NCBI GenBank assembly: GCA_022425585.1
Contig: JAKMFF010000163.1
Coordinates: 1 to 6,649 of the forward strand
Source: Candidatus Poseidoniaceae archaeon
GTDB taxonomy: Archaea; Thermoplasmatota; Poseidoniia; Poseidoniales; Poseidoniaceae
Direction of reading: 5' to 3'
DNA length: 6,649 nt
Both the position numbers and the translations under genes were made by a program. This document shows, piece after piece, positions 1-6,377 of this stretch. Position 1 is the first letter of the stretch, and each line of letters starts with the position of its first letter. A model generated the notes under the pieces. The model did not search any database. It was given only the letters and a program-made list of their open reading frames with translations, and was not told the DNA's origin.

Positions 1-662
1 GCCAATGCATGACCGTCTCCAGTGTATTCCCATGAACCTGAGCAAACTGACCAAACTCTAGTGATTCCACCAGTCGCTAGGACCACAGACTTGGCTGAAA
101 ATGCATGGAAGTCTCCGTCAACTCTAGTGTAGGCAACACAACCAGTAACTCTGTCGCCTTCTTTGAGAAGGTGCCTTACAGTATATTCCATGAATATATC
201 AATACCTTCGTGGATGCCTCTTTCTTGCAATGTACGGATGAGTTCAAGACCAGTAGCATCGCCAACGTGAGCAAGTCTAGGGAAGGTGTGACCGCCAAAA
301 TTTCGCTGGTTGATTAGGTTCTGTGGTGTTCGGTCAAATACAGCGCCCCATTGCTCTAATTCTCTAACCCTATCTGGTGCTTCTTTGGCGTGGTACTCTG
401 CCATTTGCCAGTTAGCTAGCCATTTGCTACCTTTCATAGTGTCATGAAAGTGAACCTTCCAGCCGTCACGAGGATCCGCATTTTGTAATGCAGCAGCACA
501 ACCACCCTCAGCCATTACAGTATGTGCCTTACCAAGCAGAGATTTAGTGATAATAGCAGTTTTAGCGCCACTACGAGCCGCTTCTATTGCTGCGCGAAGA
601 CCTGCACCACCTGCACCTATCACAATAACGTCATATTCGTATTTCTTGTAATCTTCTGTCAT
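1..662 (-). CDS. sdhA: Succinate dehydrogenase flavoprotein subunit (SdhA), N-terminal 220 residues, truncated by window edge
   Basis: This subunit oxidises succinate to fumarate in complex II and passes electrons through SdhB to the membrane subunit. I translated it by hand: it opens MTEDYKKYEYDVIVIGAGGA, with the FAD-binding GAGGAG at residues 16-21. His47 lies in KAHTVMAEGG and matches the histidine that binds FAD covalently in SdhA/FrdA. Further family motifs are FHDTMKGS (72-79), QRNFGGHTFPR (119-129), the GD-TG motif (134-138), ATGGI (196-200) and WEYTGDGHAL (211-220). KSLLGKAHTVMAEGG and HAKEAPDRVRELE closely resemble mycobacterial Sdh1 SdhA as I remember it. The ATG at 660-662 is fixed by a strong ribosome site (GAGGTGA) four bases upstream that overlaps the sdhC stop. 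The catalytic arginine, the later substrate histidine and the C-terminal domain (together some 60% of the protein) lie left of position 1. The family assignment is very secure. Confidence 0.96.
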   Translation of the reverse strand, partial: MTEDYKKYEYDVIVIGAGGAGLRAAIEAARSGAKTAIITKSLLGKAHTVMAEGGCAAALQNADPRDGWKVHFHDTMKGSKWLANWQMAEYHAKEAPDRVRELEQWGAVFDRTPQNLINQRNFGGHTFPRLAHVGDATGLELIRTLQERGIHEGIDIFMEYTVRHLLKEGDRVTGCVAYTRVDGDFHAFSAKSVVLATGGITRVWSVCSGSWEYTGDGHAL

Positions 663-666
663 ATTT

Positions 667-673
667 TCACCTC
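667..673 (-). promoter_or_regulatory. Shine-Dalgarno site GAGGTGA of sdhA, overlapping the sdhC stop
   Basis: On the minus strand the junction reads TGAGGTGA-AAAT-ATG. The sdhC stop codon TGA (674-672) supplies the first GA of GAGGTGA, and the sdhA ATG follows after four bases. The core matches the complement of the 16S rRNA 3' end. This fixes the sdhA start and implies that sdhC and sdhA are read from one mRNA with coupled translation. Confidence 0.85.
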
Positions 674-1499
674 AAAAAAGTATCAAGTTCCATTCAGCAA
701 GTCCGGTAAAGTACCCTTCATTGTAAGCTAGTACCCATAAATCGCCAACAAAAACGAACGCAAGAGAAGTCCAAAACCAGAAACCATGAGACCGATTTGC
801 AATGCTTAACTTGTCAAATATTCTGCCACGTATTTTGCTTATGCCGGATGTCCATCGGTCTAATGCACCGCCAGCAAGATGTCTCAGAGCGTGGCAAGAT
901 GTAACATACATTGACAATAAAAATGCCTCTATACCCATGATGAAGGTCCCAATTGAGAAGCCATATTGGCCACCTTCAAACGTTAACGTGTGAGTGACGT
1001 CCCACCACTTAATGGCAATAATTATCATCGCAGCATAGAGAAAATACCGGTGTAAGTTGTTGAGGATGAATACGCGTTTTTCACCTTTGTACCCTAATTT
1101 CTTATTGATATCTGGTTCGTCTACCCAGCAAGCTGTTGGGCTGGCAAAAAAAGTCCTGTAGTATACTCTACGCATGTAATAGCAAGTACCTCTAAATCCA
1201 AATGGAATCCACAAAACGAGGATCGCTGCATTGACCCAGTGAGGGTGATCCCAAGCGGATAAGCCAAATAAATCCCATTCTAGAACGTTAGGAGAAAAGA
1301 TCGGAGACATAACAGTGCTCCCGTTCAATTCATATGATATTCCGGTATCATGCAAAAATAATCGCCAAAAAGTATAGATTAGCGCGAATGTTAGTGCAAA
1401 GCCCATGGCTAATGGCTGAGTCCACCATTTATCGATACGGTTGGTACGACCCAGTCCGTTGATTACAGGTAGTTTTATTCCTTCACCCAAAGTTCTCAC
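672..1499 (-). CDS. sdhC: Succinate dehydrogenase membrane subunit SdhC, Sdh1/type F kind with candidate Rieske-type cluster ligands
   Basis: This 275-residue integral membrane protein should anchor SdhA/SdhB and reduce quinone. About five hydrophobic helices are visible, near residues 30-48, 86-103, 149-168, 182-201 and 239-258. It does not look like a classical four-helix haem b SdhC or SdhD. The pattern FRGTCYYMRRVYYR (102-115), SPTACWVDEP (120-129), NLHRYF (148-153) and SCHALRHLAGG (201-211) matches what I recall of mycobacterial Sdh1 SdhC. In that enzyme a membrane-embedded Rieske-type [2Fe-2S] cluster was described. Candidate ligands here are Cys106, Cys124, Cys202, His150, His203 and His207; which four bind iron cannot be told from sequence alone. 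The order sdhC-sdhA agrees with the Sdh1 operon. The start is GTG at 1497-1499; there is no in-frame ATG upstream, and the next one inside is residue 32, within the first helix. See the finding on the C/G tract for a possible alternative start. Confidence 0.88.
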   Translation of the reverse strand: MRTLGEGIKLPVINGLGRTNRIDKWWTQPLAMGFALTFALIYTFWRLFLHDTGISYELNGSTVMSPIFSPNVLEWDLFGLSAWDHPHWVNAAILVLWIPFGFRGTCYYMRRVYYRTFFASPTACWVDEPDINKKLGYKGEKRVFILNNLHRYFLYAAMIIIAIKWWDVTHTLTFEGGQYGFSIGTFIMGIEAFLLSMYVTSCHALRHLAGGALDRWTSGISKIRGRIFDKLSIANRSHGFWFWTSLAFVFVGDLWVLAYNEGYFTGLAEWNLILF

Positions 1500-1574
1500 A
1501 GCCTTCCCCCGGGGGGGCGAACATTCTATGCCTAACGCGCACAGTCTTTGAGGTTGATTATTTCATACAAATTT
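1500..1574 (-). promoter_or_regulatory. Gap between the thioredoxin-like gene and sdhC; possible sdh operon promoter
   Basis: This 75-nt gap is the only place for an sdh promoter within the window. The half next to the upstream gene (about 1556-1574) is AT-rich and reads TTTGTATGAAATAATC on the minus strand, which could hold a TATA-like element with a start near 1530-1545. No sharp consensus is visible, and read-through from the gene upstream is equally possible. Confidence 0.25.
1506..1517. other. C/G homopolymer tract (C5G7 on +, C7G5 on -) directly before sdhC
   Basis: A run of five C and seven G sits 7 to 18 bases upstream of the sdhC GTG, in otherwise AT-rich DNA. It contains the palindrome CCCCCGGGGG. 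On the sdhC mRNA it reads GCCCCCCCGGGGGAAGGC, whose G-rich half lies where a ribosome site would be, so pairing of the C and G halves could hide it. It could equally be a site prone to length variation or base-calling error. Confidence 0.55.
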
Positions 1575-2177
1575 TCAACTGGCTATTTTGTTGACAACAT
1601 CCATTGCTTCTTGTACCATAGTGAAGTTGGCCCAGTAGGATTTTGATTGCCACATTTTGATACCATCTTGCCCGATTAGTTGCACGGTTGGCGTGACTGG
1701 ATTGCCAAAGCCTTCGACAACCGAAAACTGCGTATTCTCACCTGTTTCAAAATCTGTTAACCTGCTTGATTCATTCGGCAGAATAATTGGCCACGGGGTA
1801 TAATTGGAATCGTTATCGTCATTGCCAAATGCCTTCATAACCGCTGCAGGTGACTCGACTTCGGACCACCTGTGCATACTGATAACAGAAACTGAAGAAG
1901 TATTGATGCTGCCATTATTGATTGATTCACGCAACATGTCGGTCCAATCATGGCACCCTGAGCATCCTGCTGCAATCCAGAGCATCAGCACTGGTTTGGA
2001 AACTAATGCTTCTTTCAGGTCAAATACTGAACCACCGTCTTCCTGTCGTTCCAGCGTATCAGCAGTGAACGATAGTTGTAAGGGGACTTCGGTTTGGATT
2101 GATTGTTCAATTGGCGCTGTGCAGCCGCATACTACAATAGTCACACAAAGTAAAATTGTTAGAATTTTAGGCTGCAT
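1575..2177 (-). CDS. Thioredoxin-fold lipoprotein with CSGC active site
   Basis: This predicted 200-residue exported thiol-disulfide protein starts MQPKILTILLCVTIVVCGCT. It has a short basic start, a hydrophobic segment (about 5-17) and a lipobox-like VCGC ending in Cys19, the likely lipidated residue. A low-complexity linker follows. The redox motif is WIAAGCSGCHDW, with Cys72 and Cys75, and the thioredoxin cis-proline is probably Pro163 in GNPVTPTVQL. It resembles TlpA/ResA-like redoxins loosely, and its substrate is unknown. A GTG codon at 2186-2184 would add three residues, but it lies inside the GGTGA ribosome site that serves the ATG at 2177, so I chose the ATG. The gene overlaps the crtI end by 11 bases, which implies coupled translation. 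Its place just before sdhC makes a role in folding or reducing an exported or respiratory protein conceivable, but this is only inference. Confidence 0.82.
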   Translation of the reverse strand: MQPKILTILLCVTIVVCGCTAPIEQSIQTEVPLQLSFTADTLERQEDGGSVFDLKEALVSKPVLMLWIAAGCSGCHDWTDMLRESINNGSINTSSVSVISMHRWSEVESPAAVMKAFGNDDNDSNYTPWPIILPNESSRLTDFETGENTQFSVVEGFGNPVTPTVQLIGQDGIKMWQSKSYWANFTMVQEAMDVVNKIAS

Positions 2178-3780
2178 GGCCTTCACCAGTAGCTTGGTTT
2201 CGGTTTGCTGATAGGGCGTCTTTTGCCTTTACTTTCGGCTTTTTTACATCTTGGAACCAGTTACTAACTCCATTCCAATCAGGGTCTAGGCCAAGATCAG
2301 CACAAATCAACTTACTACTGATTCTAGCACTTTCAAAGATAGTTGGCAGTCCGCTACCAGGATGGGTTCCGCCGCCAACGATGTACAAATTATTAGCCTC
2401 TTCAAATCTGTTTTGAGGCCTTCTCCACAGCATTTGGCCGAGATTGTGTGTCAGATTAAACACAGCACCTCGGTAAATATCGGAGGCGCCCCAATCATCT
2501 GGGGTGACGATTGTTTCTGATACAATGTGATCTGCAACATCATCATAGCCTAATTTTGCCATTTGCTTGATTACTATATCGCGGTATTCATCTTTAATGT
2601 CTTCCCAATTTATCGATTCATGTTGGTTTGGTACCGGAACTAAAACATACAGAGTAGAACAACCTTCTGGTGCCATATCTGGGTCGGTAACACACGCATT
2701 TTGTACATACAAGGACGGGTCATCCCAGGTGATTTTATGGTTGGTGATGTCGTTGAGGTTTTCCTCGTAGCGTTGGGAGGCATAGATTTGGTGATGAGGC
2801 ATATCTGGATAGGTTTTATCCATGCCAAGATAAAGCATGTAAGTGGAGCAAGAGTAACCTTTCTTTTCCAGTTTCTTGTTAGACCATTTCTTACGCTTTT
2901 CGTTTGGTACCAAAGTGGTCATAGCGTGGGCAAAGTCTGCATTCACTACTACTTTGTCTGCGTAGATAGTTTCGTCTTCAAGTTTTACTCCAATAACGTT
3001 TTTCCCATCATAAATCAGTTCTTTAACCGGGGTTGAGGTTCTTATTTTCGCACCAAAGCCTTCAGCAATCTTTGCCAGTTTTGGAGTAATTGAACCAAGT
3101 CCGCCTCTAGCATGGAAGATACCGTGTTCGTACTCGAGGAAGGCTAGAATGGTAAACAAGGAAGGTGCGTGAAATGGACTCATGCCGAGATATTTAGTTT
3201 GAAAAGACATTGCTAGGCGAATTCTCTCGTCATCGAAGTTCTTACGCAAATCACTTGCTACTGATGCCCAAGGCTTCAATACCTTGGCAACTCGCATGGC
3301 TCTTTTAGTAAACAGGTTTGACGGTCCCGTCCACGGTGTTTGTAGACATTGTTTGGACAAGTTCAATTTTAGGCGGTTGTCTTTGACATACTTTTCGAAT
3401 CCACGAGCGTTTTTATCGCCAGATAGTTCACGGATTCTTTCGGTCATCAAATCAAGGTTGCTAGTGGCGTTGATGTGTCCGCCTGCGCCAAATACCAAGC
3501 GGTATGAGGGGTCAATCAGCGGCATCAGTTCTAGTTCCTTGTGAGCATCTAATCCAACTGCTTGAAAAATTTGTTCAATAACTTCTGGGAAGTGGAAGAA
3601 GGTCGGCCCACGATCGTAAGTAAATCCGTCTTTGTGAACTAATTTGGTTCTGCCACCAACTGCGTCTTCTTTTTCGATTACAGTTACATCGACTCCCGAA
3701 TAGGCTAGTAGCATTGCACTTGCTAGTCCACCGGGTCCAGCGCCGACGATTATTGTTGTAGGTTTAGCCTTGGCTTGCAT
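2167..3780 (-). CDS. crtI: CrtI-type phytoene desaturase (phytoene dehydrogenase)
   Basis: This 537-residue FAD enzyme is predicted to introduce double bases of conjugation into 15-cis-phytoene, giving lycopene or a related C40 polyene at the membrane. The N-terminal dinucleotide fold is IIVGAGPGGLA (10-20) with the acidic strand end VIEKE (34-38) and VGGRT (41-45). Next comes DRGPTFFHFPEV (56-67), typical of CrtI. The C-terminal FAD signature runs through NNLYIVGGGTHPGSGLPT (463-480) and ESARISSKLI (483-492). The length slightly exceeds the usual 490-510 because of a lysine-rich tail from about residue 505 with no recognised motif. The ATG at 3778-3780 has no ribosome site but has a TATA-like box about 26 nt upstream, so the message is probably leaderless. 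No phytoene synthase, cyclase or rhodopsin gene is visible, so the end product (lycopene, carotene or retinal precursor) is unknown. A CrtI-like isomerase or saturase on another polyprenyl substrate is less likely. Confidence 0.9.
   Translation of the reverse strand: MQAKAKPTTIIVGAGPGGLASAMLLAYSGVDVTVIEKEDAVGGRTKLVHKDGFTYDRGPTFFHFPEVIEQIFQAVGLDAHKELELMPLIDPSYRLVFGAGGHINATSNLDLMTERIRELSGDKNARGFEKYVKDNRLKLNLSKQCLQTPWTGPSNLFTKRAMRVAKVLKPWASVASDLRKNFDDERIRLAMSFQTKYLGMSPFHAPSLFTILAFLEYEHGIFHARGGLGSITPKLAKIAEGFGAKIRTSTPVKELIYDGKNVIGVKLEDETIYADKVVVNADFAHAMTTLVPNEKRKKWSNKKLEKKGYSCSTYMLYLGMDKTYPDMPHHQIYASQRYEENLNDITNHKITWDDPSLYVQNACVTDPDMAPEGCSTLYVLVPVPNQHESINWEDIKDEYRDIVIKQMAKLGYDDVADHIVSETIVTPDDWGASDIYRGAVFNLTHNLGQMLWRRPQNRFEEANNLYIVGGGTHPGSGLPTIFESARISSKLICADLGLDPDWNGVSNWFQDVKKPKVKAKDALSANRNQATGEGHAA
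2183..2187 (-). promoter_or_regulatory. GGTGA ribosome site of the thioredoxin-like gene, inside crtI
   Basis: The minus strand reads GGTGA-AGGCC-ATG, a five-base spacing, within the last codons of crtI. It decides in favour of the ATG at 2177 over the GTG at 2186. It also shows that this gene depends on the crtI mRNA. Confidence 0.7.
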
Positions 3781-3802
3781 AATGCTAGTGCAATCAGACT
3801 GA

Positions 3803-3810
3803 CATATAAA
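3803..3810 (-). promoter_or_regulatory. TATA-like box for a leaderless crtI message
   Basis: The minus strand reads TTTATATG, centred about 26.5 bases before the A of the crtI ATG. That is the spacing expected between an archaeal TATA box and its transcription start, so transcription would begin at or beside the ATG. No ribosome site lies between (the bases before the ATG read GCACTAGCATT). A clear purine-rich BRE is not visible upstream. A bacterial -10 element with a short leader is the alternative reading. Confidence 0.45.
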
Positions 3811-3867
3811 GAAGAGTTTAATTCCGTGATATATGGGTGAATAATCAACCTTCTATGCGGCGTTTTG

Positions 3868-5106
3868 TCATAGGTTTTTTACCAACTTTACCGCAGATTG
3901 TAGCGCACCTTCAACACTGCCGTGATAGGTATGATCTCCACATTCAAGAAACGGGTTGTTCCGGTCGATGTTATCAAAATCGCTAGCAGATAATTCAGGC
4001 AAGGCTGCGGTAATGTGCTGAACATCAAGGATTTCCCAAGCATCTACTTCTTCACCAAACCATTCGGTTAGTTCTTTGATGACGGAACTAGTTATCTGAT
4101 CTTGGCTATCAATGCCCATTTCCTCAGCTTGCTGGCCAACAATTGTGACGGTAATCAACGATTTATCCACTGGTGCATAACTGGGCTGGATATCTGAAGG
4201 CACGGCTAAATGTGAGATTAAGTTATTTTTAGTCTTAATTTTGGAATTTAACATAATGAATTTCTGTTTTAATGGTGATTTGGGGGCTGAAAAATGTACG
4301 GTCCATACCGACCTAGTGATTTTCCCTGCTGCATCTTCAAATGCCTTGATTACGCGAGAGTATTTTTGTGACTTACCGCCAACCGTTATTTCTCCATCGC
4401 TAATTATTTCAACATCTGCACCGAGATTTAATTTGGTATGCTTTAATCTATCAAACAAGTAATTTGGTACAGCAGAAATTCCTTGCTTGGGCAAAACCAT
4501 ATCTCCTCTAGACATATTCTTGAACACAAATTTGAACATTCGAGCGTCGGTTCTTAGACTTGATTCAAGAAATATTCCGCCAAAAAGAGGTAGAAAGAAT
4601 CTATCAATAAATGACTGTGAGAAGCCCCTCGAAATTAAAAATTCATGGGTACTTTGTTGTCCTGTTTGGGAAAAAATATCCTCATCTGATGTCTGCATAA
4701 TGTGCCAACGTAATAATCCAACTCTAAGCAAATTAAATGGCGATGTAAAAAAATTAATCGCGCCTTTAATTCCTGCTATCGGACGGCGGAAAGGGTCGGC
4801 AAAACACCAAATTTTTGATTTTTTTGGACGGGCTTCAATCACTAGTGCACCGGGTTGGAAAGAACGGCAATTCATCGCTTGGTAATCAAAAACTGAACTT
4901 GCTAATGGATACCCTGTTTGTAGTACATGAAATCCCCGGTCAAGAATAAATCCCGACTTCTCCACACTGGCCATTCTTCCCCCAATTTTGGAGGATTTTT
5001 CGAATAGGTCTACCTCATACCCCTTTTCCTCTAACAAGTATGAACAGTAAAGGCCAGATATACCGGCACCAATTACTGCGATTCTCTCACTCATTGGACC
5101 ACTCAT
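3868..5106 (-). CDS. NAD(P)/FAD-dependent oxidoreductase, amine oxidase / phytoene desaturase superfamily, substrate unknown
   Basis: This 412-residue flavoprotein has the dinucleotide-binding start RIAVIGAGISGLYCSYLL (8-24), the ribose-binding end of strand two LFEKSSKIGGRM (34-45) and the follow-on FILDRGFHVL (53-62). The C-terminal FAD-contacting segment reads ECGDHTYHGSVEGALQSA (388-405), as in amine-oxidase-type enzymes. The middle contains FFLPLFGGIFLE (170-181) and PKQGISAVPNYL (206-217), which I associate with uncharacterised bacterial FAD oxidoreductases related to HpnE, protoporphyrinogen oxidase and carotenoid desaturases. It is about 100 residues shorter than CrtI and lacks CrtI's C-terminal signature, so it is not a second phytoene desaturase copy. 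The start overlaps the kinase stop as ATGA; a second ATG at 5094 (MSERIAVIGAG) is an equally sensible start. Context suggests a prenyl-lipid or quinone substrate, but that is inference. Confidence 0.85.
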   Translation of the reverse strand: MSGPMSERIAVIGAGISGLYCSYLLEEKGYEVDLFEKSSKIGGRMASVEKSGFILDRGFHVLQTGYPLASSVFDYQAMNCRSFQPGALVIEARPKKSKIWCFADPFRRPIAGIKGAINFFTSPFNLLRVGLLRWHIMQTSDEDIFSQTGQQSTHEFLISRGFSQSFIDRFFLPLFGGIFLESSLRTDARMFKFVFKNMSRGDMVLPKQGISAVPNYLFDRLKHTKLNLGADVEIISDGEITVGGKSQKYSRVIKAFEDAAGKITRSVWTVHFSAPKSPLKQKFIMLNSKIKTKNNLISHLAVPSDIQPSYAPVDKSLITVTIVGQQAEEMGIDSQDQITSSVIKELTEWFGEEVDAWEILDVQHITAALPELSASDFDNIDRNNPFLECGDHTYHGSVEGALQSAVKLVKNL

Positions 5107-6335
5107 GCAGGTGCTGTATCAAGACCTAGTTTAAATTTGAACTCGTCTAAATAAGGGCCCATCGATTTAATCAGCAAAGCATCTGGGTGAGTTCTGATAA
5201 CTAAGCCGTCTAAATACATCAGGGCCCTAATTATCGGGAATGCCTCTTCTCCAAACTCAGCATTGGCTAATTCAACAGCTGCTCGCACAGTTTGCATCAT
5301 CACTCTGGTCAAGCTTTGCTCGCCAACTGGTTTCTTTTCAAAATCAAAGTAAATCTCGCTCATTCTGCTCATGTACTTCTCCATCTTTTTCCCAGTTGGT
5401 TTCTGACTTGTCATGTCAAGTAGTGCAATGAATGCTTCATCTAGTTCTTGTTTAGATAGATGTTCAAAGAAATTGAATAGTGAACGGTTGACAAATGCGG
5501 GTGCATGGCATATAGCTCCATTGTCTATAAACACAAATTTGCCTTCTTTATCGATTATGCAGTTGCCTGGATGAAGATCACCATGGAATGTCCCAATTCC
5601 AAACAGATATGCGCCATGAATTCTAAACAATTCTAACAAAGTGTCCCATTTCAGAGATTTGTTTTCAATGCCCTCTTCTAACGACATCCCTTCAATAAAT
5701 TCAGAAACAAGAACATTTTCATTTGATATCTCGGGATAATATTCTGGGAATCTAAGTAAAGGTGTTGCAAAATCTTTAGAAATATCCTGTTGAATTTTGG
5801 CTAATTCATTGGCACCTGAAATCTCGTTGCGTAAGTCAAGTTCCCTGGTAGTGTAATCTGCGACGTGGTTCAACAAAGCCATGGGATTGCCAACTTTTCT
5901 CAACCTTGGCGATAATACTAAGAAAATACGTAACCATGACCTCATTCGGTCTACCTCTTTGCGAAATTTAACAGCATTTGCCTGCTTGACGAATTTAATC
6001 ACTACTTGGTCCCCGTTGAGCAATACTGCCCGATGGACCTGCCCAACTGATGCTGCTGCCAATGGCTTTTCTTCGATAGATTTGAAATTGTCAAAGAAAC
6101 CTGGAATGGCTTTGCTCTTTAGAGTCGCTTCCCAATCTTCTTGAGGAATAGACGCTGCATGTTGGTATAGTTGCTGAAGTTGTTTACACTTATCCTCACC
6201 AAGAAGATCTGGCCTAAGTGCGAAAATTTGCGCCAGTTTTACCGCCATCAATCCTTGCTTTTGAATCCAGTCCAAATCAGCAGGCTTTTTGCGCATTATC
6301 TGGCGCATGAACCTAAAGAAAGTCAGCATTCGCAT
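5103..6335 (-). CDS. ABC1/AarF/UbiB-family atypical kinase
   Basis: This member of the UbiB/ADCK protein-kinase-like family is 410 residues from the ATG at 6335. Family members bind ATP and support ubiquinone or other prenyl-lipid metabolism; several act as ATPases rather than protein kinases. Visible motifs are KLAQIFALRPD (33-43, at the KxGQ site), the alanine-rich nucleotide loop PLAAASVGQVH (91-101), the ATP lysine in VVIKF (Lys114), the ExD-type RELDLRNE (164-171), the catalytic loop HGDLHPGN (251-258) and the metal-binding DNG (Asp271-Gly273). The C-terminal membrane helices of E. coli UbiB are absent. The first signature is KLAQ instead of KxGQ. The start is uncertain: the ATG at 6335, the ATG at 6329, or a TTG at 6365 that would add ten residues. 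A GGGTG at 6338-6342 favours one of the ATGs. Its stop overlaps the next start (ATGA), so the kinase and the FAD oxidoreductase are probably made together. Confidence 0.88.
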   Translation of the reverse strand: MRMLTFFRFMRQIMRKKPADLDWIQKQGLMAVKLAQIFALRPDLLGEDKCKQLQQLYQHAASIPQEDWEATLKSKAIPGFFDNFKSIEEKPLAAASVGQVHRAVLLNGDQVVIKFVKQANAVKFRKEVDRMRSWLRIFLVLSPRLRKVGNPMALLNHVADYTTRELDLRNEISGANELAKIQQDISKDFATPLLRFPEYYPEISNENVLVSEFIEGMSLEEGIENKSLKWDTLLELFRIHGAYLFGIGTFHGDLHPGNCIIDKEGKFVFIDNGAICHAPAFVNRSLFNFFEHLSKQELDEAFIALLDMTSQKPTGKKMEKYMSRMSEIYFDFEKKPVGEQSLTRVMMQTVRAAVELANAEFGEEAFPIIRALMYLDGLVIRTHPDALLIKSMGPYLDEFKFKLGLDTAPA

Positions 6336-6338
6336 AAC

Positions 6339-6368
6339 ACCCAAACCATGCTTTGGGTTTATCAAACC
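6339..6368 (-). repeat. Overlapping inverted repeats (alternative hairpins) at the kinase start
   Basis: Two perfect inverted repeats share bases. One is ACCCAAA at 6339-6345 against TTTGGGT at 6352-6358, a 7-bp stem with a 6-nt loop. The other is GGTTT at 6356-6360 against AAACC at 6364-6368, a 5-bp stem with a 3-nt loop. They cannot form together on one mRNA. The longer stem hides most of the GGGTG that could serve as ribosome site for the ATGs at 6335 and 6329. The bases are certain; the function is inferred. Confidence 0.45.
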
Positions 6369-6377
6369 GTGTATGAC

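Noticed and set aside
105..731. Plus-strand open frames near the left edge
   Set aside because: They are shadows of sdhA and the sdhC end; the minus strand carries full SdhA motifs there.
1500..1574. Rho-independent-type terminator in the C/G tract
   Set aside because: The palindrome has no proper loop and no T-run follows on the transcribed strand; the sequence runs straight into sdhC.
2178..2186. GTG start three codons upstream for the thioredoxin-like protein
   Set aside because: The GTG is part of the GGTGA ribosome site that serves the ATG at 2177 with five-base spacing.
1804..2211. Plus-strand open frame of 135 residues
   Set aside because: It lies antisense over the thioredoxin-like gene and the crtI end, shows no protein motif, and the minus strand holds a clear gene with CSGC and lipobox.
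4487..4885. Plus-strand open frame of 132 residues
   Set aside because: It is antisense to the FAD oxidoreductase, which has recognisable motifs at both ends; the plus reading has none.
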